From Pempheris klunzingeri (Eukaryota; Chordata; Actinopteri; Acropomatiformes; Pempheridae): DNA of 64,000 nucleotides. Each line of letters opens with the position of its first letter. Position 1 is the stretch's first letter. Location: assembly GCF_042242105.1 (NCBI RefSeq), contig NC_092018.1, forward strand, positions 26,344,167-26,408,166, given 5' to 3'. Both the position numbers and the translations under genes were made by a program. The notes under the pieces are model-generated. The model was given only the letters and a program-made list of their open reading frames with translations, was not told where the DNA came from and did no database searches. Positions 1-12,419 of the stretch are shown here, one piece after another.

Positions 1-3000
1 TCCCGCCTGGAGGATAAGGACTTCCTCTGCAAGGTGATCAACTGATATTATTACAGTAAATCTAACAGGCCTGTTGGGTGCTTATAAAGTGCATGTTTAG
101 CAGGTGTAGCTGTCTGTTTCAGCCCATATGGCCATTAGGTACAAACAGGCCTCAGAATTTCTTGCTCTCTGCCGTGTTTCTTCTCAGGTGATTGCAGTGC
201 ATTCGGCAGGCTGCAGCACACTGTTGTTTCTGTAATCTATTTCCTCGTCAGTGTTTTACTTGCTCAGCTGAAAGTATATAAAGAGTGAGGAAAGTTTGTC
301 TACATTAAAATACAGACTATTTCTGCATGTTCACATTACAAAGTTATCAAGTCTGACTATTACTAGCTACATTATAATAAGGGTGTAAGAACATATAGGG
401 TATAATCATGTTCGGTGTTGGATGATTCAATATAAGACACTTGTTTACACTGTATCAAATAAAGAACCCCTAAATATATTTACATACTGATGCTGACTAA
501 ACAGTTCTGATTTAATCTGGGCTGGTAGTAACTATAGTATCAACTTAAAATATTGAAGGTACTAAAACTAGATTTCAACTCTGGGCCCCCCTGGACGACA
601 GTGCCTGCGTTAAAAATACAGGAGCTTCCTTGACATCCTTAAAATGTATATTGTGCTTTAATGGTGCATTTTACCTAACAAGTATGAAATCAATCAAATT
701 GCCACACAGACAACCTGAGGTTTTTGGGACCTCATTGGTAATCTGCGTAATCGTTTTACTGGGAGTCTATCAATACTTGAATGTTACTCTCACTTTAGGC
801 ATGACTCTCTAGCATATTGCACGTCTACACTTATCCCATTTCTTCAGGGTTAACCTGCAGACATGGAGCAGGGCCGCAGCAGCCCTGTGAGGTCAGTCTG
901 GTCTGCCCGATCAATCTCACACTACCCTGAGGAATTCACAGAGTGGAGACTGGCTTCATACACCACAAACACAAAACAGAGGAGCAGGATAAGGCAAAAG
1001 ACGGTGTGACACATGCGGTTTAAGGGCCACATCTAGGTGAGGACGCATCCCCTTGGCTACATCAGTAACGAGAGCGAGGCTAGGCCTGGCTGCCACCTGG
1101 TCTGGACTGTAAAAGACTGATCAGAGAAAACCTCTGGAAAACCCTGACTCAGAGGAAAAGACTGCAAGTGATCCGGCCATGCTGAGGGAATTCCCTTCCT
1201 TGAGTGTTAAGCAACATGGGCAGATCAATATACACGGAATGAAACAAGACGGAAAGAGCGGAGTCTGATCAGGTTTCCAAACAGCTCCATGAAGACCGGT
1301 CAGTCATCAATGAGCCTCAAGACAAGGACCTGCAGGGGCTTGTTAGCCGGGGGTGTACTGGTGTACAGTGAACCACAGTCGAAAGTATTCCAAATGTTAT
1401 ATGTTTACCAAAACATATTCTGGTTTTGTATATTTAGGGATGACGTGGAAGGGGTTAGTCACATGATATGTACAAAAAAGTTTAAGTTGCTACAGTAGAG
1501 CAGTAGAAAGCCATTTAACTTCACGCTTCTGTGACTGTCAGGCTATCAAACCTCAGGACCCACGTTTGAGGAAGATAGACTGAAACCCACAAAATTCCCT
1601 CAGGTGGCAGGGTGCAAGGGTGCTGTGAGTAGAGGTAGGAGGTGAGTCGTGACCCTGAGAGTATTTGGCCTTGGACCCCGACACAGAGTGATGTTCAACA
1701 TTCCTCGGCAGCCTCGCCCCCTCCAGCGTGCTGTTCACGCTGCTTCACTGAGACTACAGGCTCCCTCTCAAGCAACAATCAGCTCTTTCAGTGGCCCATG
1801 GCAGCTAGAGCATCTAATGTGCCCTGGAGGTATCCTCACAGCAAGCCAAACTCAAAACGTGGCCCATCATCTCTCCACTTAAACAATTCACAGATCCATT
1901 TACTGCTTTTCTACTTGGAGAGATCGGTACAATGGGATCATTGGTGCAGATACCTGACAGAGGCTTAAGATGTGATTTATTCTAAATAAGCAAAGTAAAT
2001 ATAGCAAACTGACCAGCTGGTGAAAACTATAACAACAAAATTAGAAGTTCAGAGGTTCAGTGTCAAAGGTCAAGGGCCAATGAACCGAAGAGGTGATTGG
2101 TTAGTGAGGCACAAAAAATAGATGAATGTGATTGACAGCGTGCAGCTACATATAGTCGGCATATGTTATTGTCATCAATACTGGTATTGGATATAGGACA
2201 GATAAAGGGCTTGTAGCAGTGCTGAAAGGATTAGCTGATTAATAGAGTGGTGGAAAAATAATCATCAACAACTTTGGCATCGGATTTATCTGCTTTTCCC
2301 AGATTATACCACTGTGAGTTAAATATCTTTTGGTACTCACCATCAGTTGTACAAAACAAGCTACTTGAGGACATCGCTTGCTGGGCAGTTTTCACTATTA
2401 AACCAAACCTTTGACTGATTTCACTCTAAACCTTTGACCAAAAACACATAATAAGTCATGGCAGACTGACCTGAGCATCAGCAGAGGGTAATGTAAAAAT
2501 AACACTAATACTTTGACATGATCAACATCTTCTTCGATTCTAAAAACTCGACTATTGTGTAAAGTAATAATGGATCAGTCGGTGAATGTTCCTGCACAAT
2601 AACTATTTAGTAAAACAAGCAATTGTGCAGCATGAAAATCAAAAGCAGCTCCACTTATTCAAGGTGTGTGATGCATGGACATGAAGAAATACAAACAAAC
2701 TCCCTGCCTGCATCAAGGAGAAAGTGCTGTCAGCAGCTTCTGCTATTGTGAAGCAGGCTTCTATGTGTCTGATCACACACAGTAACTTACATTTTCCACT
2801 TTCCCTATTGTCCTAGTCACATCTCAGCCTCCTGTGGGAGGGCTTTCTGCTCGAATAAAGGACACACAGTAGATTCCGTGGTCAGTAATGAAGTATCACT
2901 AGCAGCAGAGGCTGCTCCATCAGACTGGAGATACATTATAAGCCAGCCAAGCTCACATTGTGCTGCACTGAGCAGTCTAAATGGGGAGGCCTGTTGACTC

Positions 3001-3442
3001 CACCACTTCAAAGCAGGAATGAATAGCCTGGGGGCAAAAGTTGAGGAGGTAATGTTCAAGCTCGGTGTCAAAATGTCAGCCAAATACCCCCTCCCTGTGG
3101 CACACATACTTCTATCAAACGTAGTTTATCTAAATGAATTTTATTAACAGAACCACACCACAGAGAGGGAGAGTTTAAAGGGAGGTGGAGGTGATGGTGG
3201 TGAAGACTCGCGATGTCCAGCCACCAAGTCACGACGCTGCGTGTGTGAAACGGTAGAGAGTGAAATGTGAAATCTCTTTATCTGGTCCTCCCTCACTCAG
3301 TAAGACAACCACACTGAGCCGCAAACTGTCTTTTCACCGTGAATCTCGTCGTAACGTGAACTCCTCCACCCTGCTGCCCGCTCCTCACTGGGAGCTCCAC
3401 GAAAACACAGACACCTCCTTAAACACGGCGGTGTAAACTCAC
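1..3442. other. Putative intron 1 of the gene starting at 3455 (mostly non-coding)
   Basis: I see no coding exon with conserved-looking sequence between the left edge and the donor at 3442. The open frames here are short and have no family resemblance. The first 45 bases are the only coding-like stretch: on the plus strand they read 14 codons and then TGA, with an AATAAA at 458-463. The same bases on the minus strand start with a usable splice acceptor. Both readings are treated in the findings. Confidence 0.4.
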
Positions 3443-3455
3443 CTAAATCGTCCAT
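3443..3455 (-). CDS. pxn: First coding exon (MDDL-), probably paxillin; gene continues off the left edge
   Basis: On the minus strand a perfect Kozak context (GCCACCATGG) starts the codons Met-Asp-Asp-Leu. After one further base comes a strong donor (GTGAG), so the exon ends in phase 1. Known for the family: paxillin starts MDDLD and its first coding exon ends after the first base of codon 5, which fits exactly. Paxillin is a focal-adhesion LIM adaptor encoded at human 12q24, the same human region as rnf10, pop5, unc119b and hnf1a further right. Only 13 coding bases are visible, so the identity is an inference from start sequence, phase and synteny. Other proteins with an acidic MDDL start cannot be excluded. 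The GC-richer stretch at about 3456-3700 would be its leader and promoter. Confidence 0.45.
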
Positions 3456-4727
3456 GGTGGCTGCCTGGCTTCGGCCTGAGTCGGTTTAATGTTTGGTGAG
3501 CCTCTCGACTGTTCACCTACTGTGGTTTTTCCTCTCCAAACTTCACCGCCGCTGCCTGGAAGTTGGTCAGGGGAGCTCTCGGGAGCGCGCTCCAGTATGT
3601 GCATGTGTACTTTACGGGAGCGCGCGCTGTAAATGGGGCTCGGCAGGTGAGCGACACCTAGCGGCCAGAAGGTGGAGCTACACTAGGAGAGGTGCCACCG
3701 GGTGGAGCATGGATGTAAGGTGGGGAAAACACATCCTGGAGGTCATGATCAAGAGAAACTCTCTGGAAATGACGACTAAATGTCTAAAAATAATTATTTA
3801 CTATCTCACAATAATGATTTGAGAAAGTTTCTCGTTGTTTTGAGACATTATTTTGAGATATTGTGTTATTTTTGTATAGTAAAGCTATTGTTTTGAAAAG
3901 ATTGTCATTATGACTTAATCCTAGTGTGACTGCTGTCTGTCTAAAGTGACAACCAGGCAAATCGCGACGATATTTCATAATGGGGAAAATTATGGAATAA
4001 TTTTTTTTTTTGCGACCTTGGTTTTAAGTCCACACGCTTTCACACGAACACCAGGCCTTAATGAGACCAATCATTTCTGCATCCAAATCAAGTGAAATGG
4101 GAGAAACAAGAAGATATAGAACAATGCATTTATTAAATTATAGTTCATAAAACAGTTTGGAATGAGACCATACCGTCGTAACCCCCTCAAACTGTTGCAC
4201 TGGGACATAAGAGATGATAAAATTAAAAAATAAAACATGCACTCAGTGAGGGACTTCACTGTAGACCATCTCATTTGGACAAAAAAAGTTCCTAGCTTCT
4301 GTCTCTTGGAAATCCAAGTGAAACTGATTCCCAAAGTTTAATACGGATGCAAAGAACTCAACATAAACCTTAATACCAAAGCTTCCCATTGGCATTTCAC
4401 ATCACAGAAAATGTCCACCATCTCCTTTTGTCATGTGTGTAATACAGAAAGCCAAATAAAACAAAAACAATTGGATACACCTGCCATTCACTAGTTATTG
4501 TACACTACTTTAAGATTCTTTCTAGTATGTCTACATAGTACCTCAGTGATACAAGTTAGCAACAGTGAATGGACTCTCTTTGTTAGTCTGGGTGGTTTCT
4601 CAGATTTACTAAATTAAAATATTCCATACAAACTTCCAATAAATATTCAATTGATAATAAATGGAAACAAATATGACACTGGACTCATTAGACTACTCTT
4701 TTCTTATGTAAAAGATAACTAATGTGG
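3456..4727. other. Intergenic: promoter side of the 3455 gene and 3' end of ctu1
   Basis: From 3456 to about 3700 the sequence is GC-richer with CpGs and probably holds the promoter and leader of the minus-strand gene starting at 3455. The AT-rich remainder carries a possible distal poly(A) region for ctu1. I see no coding exon. Confidence 0.4.
3795..3870. repeat. Old MITE-like inverted repeat fragment
   Basis: The segment ATCTCACAATAAT near 3803-3817 and ATTATTTTGAGAT near 3847-3860 are inverted copies of each other with one mismatch. They are surrounded by further TTTGAGA/TCTCA words. This style of short repeat is common as eroded DNA-transposon debris in fish. No target-site duplication or complete ends were made out. 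Confidence 0.25.
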
Positions 4728-4733
4728 TTTATT
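4728..4733 (-). terminator. ctu1: Candidate poly(A) signal of ctu1
   Basis: AATAAA on the minus strand (TTTATT on plus), about 55 bp downstream of the ctu1 stop codon. A second AATAAA lies near 4126-4131 and could serve a longer 3' UTR. Confidence 0.45.
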
Positions 4734-4784
4734 CTAACATCTAATTATATATCTTACTGTAAATAAAACAAGCAATAATAATTG

Positions 4785-5962
4785 TCAAAAGTCAACTGAT
4801 TTCAGCTTTCTCTGCTCCTTCTCAGTAAGAGGCTCCTGGGAGAGGATTTTGTCATGCAGTCGGTGGTGTTTGCCTATGCCCAGCCTCGGCAGACCTCGGT
4901 TCAGCCCCTCCAGCAGCACACATGACTTGCACAGAGCCTGGCTGGAGATGTAGCCGCAGCGGTTGCAGGTTCCCTGCACGGGCATCTTCACCCCGTCGCG
5001 CACAGACAGATTCTCCCCTGAGTGAATGACATCTATTATGGAGCTAGGCCTTACACTCTCCAGGTCCTTTAAAAAGGTCCTTGCATAACCACGATACGCA
5101 TTGGGAGAGTAGATGCATTCAGTGGAAAAGTAGTCCAACTTCTTAAAGTAAGCGTACAGAACAATCTCTTTCTCATACGCATATTTGAGGGGCTTGCAGC
5201 GCGGCACGACCCCATCACCTTCGCTGGCAGTGGAAATGGCAGTGCAGCGGCGCAGACGAGCTATGTCTCCACGCAAGACGTTCATCAGAACCGTCTCTGC
5301 CACATCGTCAGCATTGTGACCTGTGCAAAAAAAAAAAAACATCCAGCCATTATAATCAATTCTAAATATCTATTCTCTGACATTAAGGCTGAAACTGCTC
5401 AGTCACATTTCGAGGTCGAAATTCTTGCATCCACATTGTAATAATTCTATTTGGACTTCACCTTACCTGTGCATATCTTGTCCACTTTCAGCATGATGGC
5501 TCCTCTGTCTAGTGCCTGCCTTCTGAACACTCCACAGAAGGTGCAGTTATTTTTCAGTCCCACCTGCTTCACTATAGCATCCATAGTCCAGCCGTACAGC
5601 TCCTCATACGACACAATCTTCAGTGGCAGCTCATACTGCTGCTGATTCCTCTTTACCGTCTCCAAGGAGTCATCTCGGTAACCAGTGATGCCCTCATCCA
5701 CCGAGAGAAGCATGAGCTCAAGGCCATAGTTGTATCGCTCGTTTAGGAGCTTCATTACATGTGCGAGCACCGTGGAGTCCTTTCCACCTGAGGCTGCAAT
5801 TCCTACCGTCTCCCCATGATTGAACAGCTTTGCGGACACAATCGTCTGGTGCACCTCCTCCTCAAAGGCCCAGAAGAAGCACTCCTTACACAGCGAATGG
5901 CCCGTCTTTGGACGTTTCAGCACAGCACGCTTGTCAACACAGCTGCTGCACAGGACAGGCAT
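4785..5962 (-). CDS. ctu1: Cytoplasmic tRNA 2-thiolation protein 1 (ATPBD3)
   Basis: Ctu1, with Ctu2, adenylates and thiolates the wobble uridine (U34) of cytosolic Lys, Glu and Gln tRNAs, using sulfur relayed by Urm1. Two coding exons, 5467-5962 and 4785-5320, join in phase 1 to give 343 residues; human CTU1 has 348. The start at 5962 gives MPVLCSSC, matching the human N-terminus, and sits just inside an acceptor, so an untranslated leader exon lies upstream. Visible motifs are an N-terminal zinc ribbon (C5, C8, C25, C28), the PP-loop ATPase signature SGGKDST at 58-64, a CTFC pair near the end of exon 1, the HNADD motif at the start of exon 2, and a C-terminal CxxC pair of cysteine motifs. 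All expected catalytic and metal-binding elements are present. The 146-bp intron has an uninterrupted T-run before its acceptor. Confidence 0.96.
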
Positions 5963-5967
5963 CTTCA

Positions 5968-7237
5968 CTGTTGGAGGAGGTTGTTCAAAAGGATTACAGT
6001 GTTGAAAATGTATTAAATGTTCACAAATATTTTCAAATAAATACACAACCTACAAAGCTCTATCCATTTGTTGTAGATACTTTAGTACAACTGACCCACA
6101 GGTTTTAGTGTAATTGGCTTTCAGCATCATCGTAATGTAATTAATCTTACACATATTATGATAATGGAAAAATTCCAGGGTCCCAATTCCAAACTTAAGT
6201 AATTCTAACGAGGTTTTGATTGTGCAATACGTTTAGTTGAGAAAATTACAGTATTCACAATACTCAAGGATATGTATTGGCACACTAAATTGATTAACTT
6301 TTTAAATGTTATGTTAATGGATACCATGATCCCACAATGCACTACACAACAGGACATTTCGGCCAATACAACATACAGTATGCTAGTTAAGAGGGAGGTA
6401 GCTGGTTAAAGTAACTTGTATTAGGCTACATTATTATTAGTGGACTATGTTTATGAGGCATGCCGAATTGCAGGGTTGAACTTCAATGACACACAAAACG
6501 TTTTTAATCATCGTCTAACAGGAATAAACTTTTGACAACGTGCAAAGCTTCTTTAATTGACAGTTTCGTTAGTGAACCTTTGCTAGCTATGCTAAAGTTA
6601 GTTGAGAGGTCGTCTCTGTTCAAGAATTCCACCCAAAAACTCACAATTAAAGCTGATACAGACGAGACAACCCCTAAAACTTTTGACATAAGTGTTTAAA
6701 CTTACTTACTACAATTAAAGCAGACGAAAATATGACAGGTTGTCAGGTTTGACAGCCTGATTAAATGACATCGTCTAGCTAGCCAAGTTAAGCTAAGTAG
6801 TCACATGTATATTAGGTAACATTTTCATACCAAAGTTTCCGGTGAATCGAAGTCTGAATTGAGAACGTGGGAAGGAAATATAATAATGCTTCTGCAGCAA
6901 AACTTTTCCTACTTAAACACCGCATGTATTACTCGGCCAGCTAAATAAGACAGCATCTTGTTTCATCGTGTGTCTTTAGCTCTTCTTCACTGGAAACAGG
7001 AAGTGGCAGCAGTTTTAAGTGCCTGCAGCACAACCTATCGGCCGGAGTTGGCCAGTGCACATAAAAGTGCACTATTGACCCTGAAATGGTTTTTTTTGGT
7101 ACCATCATTGGAGCATTTAATACTTTAAACGTGACAAACACTGCTTTAAGATGTTGGTGAGAAGTTTGGCAAAGACCTTGAGCAGAGAGCGAAACAGAGA
7201 TAAATCATACAGCCAAGTCAAATGTAAGCAATAAGGA
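5968..7237. other. ctu1 leader intron/promoter and intergenic spacer to crybb2
   Basis: No coding exon is seen. Since the ctu1 start exon begins at an acceptor (5967), its untranslated first exon must lie in this stretch. An ETS-type core (CCGGAA on minus) at about 6837-6844 in GC-richer sequence is a plausible promoter. A GTAAGTAAG donor-like word near 6712-6720 could end the leader exon. The exact exon cannot be fixed from the sequence. Confidence 0.35.
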
Positions 7238-7243
7238 TTTATT
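7238..7243 (-). terminator. crybb2: Poly(A) signal of crybb2
   Basis: AATAAA on the minus strand, about 150 bp after the crybb2 stop codon. This spacing is normal for the short 3' UTRs of beta-crystallin genes. Confidence 0.6.
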
Positions 7244-7394
7244 AGTTGGTTAATAATAATTTAAAGAATGTCACTATTGCAATAGCTGCAATAGATATCA
7301 AAATGCCTTATGGTGCCAATGAAGGGCAAAGGGGTTGCTGCTGGGAGGGAACAATGCTGCTGAGGTCAGGGTTCATGACGGGGAAGTCACACGC

Positions 7395-8686
<1,292 letters not shown>

Positions 8687-9085
8687 AGTGAATGGATCGG
8701 CAAGGATGAAACTGCAAAACAAACACAGAGAAAAGCACCATTACATTGTTTCCGATAAATACCCATGGATGTCTGCATCATTAAGAAAATTTTGCATCCT
8801 TGTATGTGAAATCTTAGCGGCTCAAAATAATCCTTTAATTCCTCTTTCATGGATTTAGTTTTCTATTCATTTCTCATACACATATGTATTCAAAGGTGCC
8901 CATCCCTCTCCCTCCACAACAAGTTTCTGTGGTTCACAGCTTTCTGAAGAGAGAAACACAGCAATGCAACATGGGATATAGTTTGTAGAGACTAAATCTA
9001 CAGCATTGTTGCAAAAGGAAAAATAAAAAAAGGATAAAAATTATAAACTTTATAAAATGCAGCATGGTGGACGTAAACCTCTTAC

Positions 9086-9138
9086 CAGTACCTGTCTGTG
9101 CCAGTGTGTTTGTGATGGCACGATGAGCTCAATATATA
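9086..9138 (-). promoter_or_regulatory. crybb2: crybb2 TATA box and untranslated exon 1
   Basis: On the minus strand TATATATT (9131-9138) is followed about 30 bp on by a short stretch ending in CTG|GTAAG (exon end 9086). That is the usual beta-crystallin arrangement of a TATA box and a tiny untranslated first exon. The start of transcription is inferred at about 9105. Confidence 0.55.
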
Positions 9139-12100
9139 CGGGGCGCCCAGGGGTGGAAACTTTGCCAACAGTACCCACAGTGTCCAAGCTGGCCTGCAGG
9201 TCGGCTTGCCATAGGCCCAGCAGACTGAAATGAGGGGTCACCGTGTAGCCTCCCCCCACCCCAGGGTGTCACACCCCCACAAAGTTATTTCATTAGTTGT
9301 CAGTTTTGTCCAGCCAGTCATTGTTCGATATCCACATGATTCAGCACAAACAGTGCCAAGAGTCCCACACCTACAATGACAGGGAGAGAGAGGGAGAGAA
9401 GGATTGTAAAAGATGGGTTTTACTGCGTTGGAGAGATTCAGACTGATTCGAATAACAGTCCAAATACTGCTGAATTTTACCACTAGCGTAGGTTTATTTG
9501 ATATTTCATTGCTATTAAGGTTTCATGCCAAGCTTTGTTTGCTTTGGACGAAAGCAGCGCCGCAGTTTGTAATTTTCAGTCAAACCCGTTGACCGCACAT
9601 GCCATCTTTCTCCTGTTACAGTGCAAGAGTGTAGCACAGAGCAATTAGAATAGAAAATGCAAACAGTGTGGCGTATTTCCTACATTTAATTAGTTTACCA
9701 GGCTTGAATGTGCATGTCAATAATACTGCAAGAAGTTAATATCCTCTATTGAAGAAAATGAAATATGGGAAATATAATGAGATAGTTTAGCTAAGTGGAC
9801 ATTAAGGAAGTAGGTAACATTTATAATATCAATATCAATTGATAAAGTGAGCACGTGTCGCTATTAAGGACACGTAAAAACTGTGGTTCAGATTCTAGAT
9901 GACGGCCTTTGAGGAGCAGCAGATCTATAATCTGATTAAATGCTTTTCATATCATTTTGCATTTCAACTACTTTATTAGAATATCTCAGCTTGTCAGTCT
10001 TCACCAACTTTCATAGGGGGATTTTTGCACCACTGTATTTCTCTTATAGTCATGAGTTGCTTTGCAGGATGAGATTACAGATGTCAGTCATGAGCTTTTG
10101 AAACTACAGCAGCAAGCATTATTACAGAGTGATTACACTGTGCTGTGAGCACATAAGACACATGAGAGTATGCATCATCTAATGGAAGATAAATGAGCAT
10201 ATGGAACATTGGGTCTAAAAGAAACTATTTTTGACACTGTAGTAATTTTCATCTAACTTAACATTTGAATGTAGACCCTTTGTAAAGACAGATTATTATT
10301 AACATTATTATTAATTGTTTTATTGTTATTAGCAGCCATAGTAGTCTTAAGTAAAGCATTTGAGTCCCTGTCCACGTCTGCTAAGTGTGAGTGGTGCAGT
10401 GAGCAAAGAGTCTAAAATTGCATCTAAACTCGATCACCTTCACGGCTGTGCTGTACTGCTGCACCCTTAAGAAAGCAAATGAGCACCTGCACAGCTCCAG
10501 GGGAGCTAAACTGACCTTGCACCGACCTCTGTGAAGACGCGCCCACCTCAAAGACCTGGTTGATAAATGTGAATAGTATGTGAAGAGTATGATTAGAGTA
10601 TATTCAGGTGACCTGAAATAACAACAAGATAGAGACGGTGAGCATCTTAAAACTACCCGCGTTACTTCTGAACCTCATGAAACAGAGCAGAAGCTGAGTC
10701 AGTCAGTCCTTATTCTGCTTCATCATTTAAATTCATTTCATATGAGGCACCCAGTGGGATGTGTTTGAGAAACACTTTTGCAGGATTTTTGCAAATTCAG
10801 ATTTAGGAATTTTTGTGATCAAAGATGCGCTTATGTGTTTTACTTCATCAGATTAAATTGCAGTTGACTAGACAAAGGAAAAAAAGTGTTTGAGAGGTTA
10901 ATTATTGATGTTTTTCCTGAGATTTCAGGCAAGATTTGCAAACAATATCTGGTTGTACATTTCACCCCTCATTGCAAAGGTGACTTGAGTAAAACTGAGC
11001 TGTTTATGACAATACCATCTGTGATTTGATGATGATTGGAAACGCAGACCTGAGCTCACAGCTACAGTTTATGAGGAGTATATAAGGTTGTGCATGTGTC
11101 GAGGGCCCTGTCGAAGAATTTTAACAATTCAACTCCTTCTTGAAGTGCAGCCTTATTGTGTACATCTGAATTACGGATCTGGGTGTCGGAGCTCGTGTTA
11201 AGAGGCCTTTATGAGACAGTGAAACCCACACATTGGAGGAATTTGACACAACAGCCCAGAAACAGTCCACTGAGAATTAGAATAAGAATATATCCGTAAT
11301 CCACCTAATCTGTATGTGGTGTGGATTTACTCGACCCCCCCTGACTGAAGGCCTCTCTGAAAGCTTCCTCGTCATGGTCCTGTATGCTACATGTTCGTAT
11401 GCTACAGATGTGCTGTGGTTAAGTATCACAGCTGGCCAACAGGATATTCTGTGCAAGGATTCATGATTAACATGTGAGGAAATCTAAAGGATAGGGGAGC
11501 ACTGCAGGGACAGAGGCAGATATACTCGTGTTTATGTTAAAATGCAGTTCTACTCTCTGTTTTTAAGTGTTTTAGTTTTAGTTCTTAGTGCATAAGGCTC
11601 CTCTTAATACTGTTATGAGGGGAAATAATTCCTATTTTTGAATATTACACCAGCAGCTACTAGTTATTAGCCTTCATGTGCAATTTTATATCATCATAAA
11701 AAAGTAATCAAGTCTGCTAATAAAATCCAGTTGGATTGGGCAACACAGATCTTGCCTCATTATTATCGCAACTCCCCAAAATTAGAACCCATAATTGAGG
11801 TATTTATTTACACAGGTTTAATAAAGTTGATATTAGTTCCTGATGTTTACTTGGTGACCGTTCATCACAAGGATCTCTAACCATCAAATGCACAATGATG
11901 ACTATGGTAGGGAATGCAGTGCACTCTGTTTTAATAGCAAGCATACATACAGTATGACATCACTTCCATTGCTGTTGAGCAGATGCGTATCCACATATTC
12001 AGTGAATAAGTCATGTGCTCCTAATGCCGGGTGAGGAGTAAAATTAGATCACATGACTTGAAAATAGAGTCAGTTCAGCACACATCTGCAGTTAATCTTG

Positions 12101-12275
12101 AGGAAAGATATTTGCCAAATCTAGGCTACATAACTTCCACAAACAGTAGATGACACTTTTACATTTCTAATAGTATTTTTTTTCAAATCTTTAGTATCTC
12201 AGTTAAAGCCGTTCCCATCTTGAGCTACAAGTACAACATCAGCAACAAACAGGGCCGACTCCAGGTCAAACAACT
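9139..12275. other. Intergenic spacer between crybb3 and crybb2
   Basis: About 3.1 kb, AT-rich, with no exon-like open frame on either strand. Lens regulatory elements of crybb2 are likely in the part next to 9139, but no single motif stands out enough to call. Confidence 0.5.
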
Positions 12276-12281
12276 TTTATT
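12276..12281 (-). terminator. crybb3: Poly(A) signal of crybb3
   Basis: AATAAA on the minus strand, about 140 bp beyond the crybb3 stop codon. Confidence 0.6.
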
Positions 12282-12419
12282 CGCCACTGAAACATACATG
12301 GCACTCCTCTCTGGGCACAAGCAGCGTTTGCCATGGTTAGGTTAAGGCAGAGGGCAGGCACTGTCGGCAGCATGGGGGGAGGCTGTGGGAAGGGTTTGGT
12401 AGGCGTGGGAGGATCCTGC

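Noticed and set aside
3493-3822. 109-codon plus-strand frame
   Set aside because: Covers the presumed promoter of the minus-strand gene at 3455 and runs into an AT-rich repeat; no recognisable domain.
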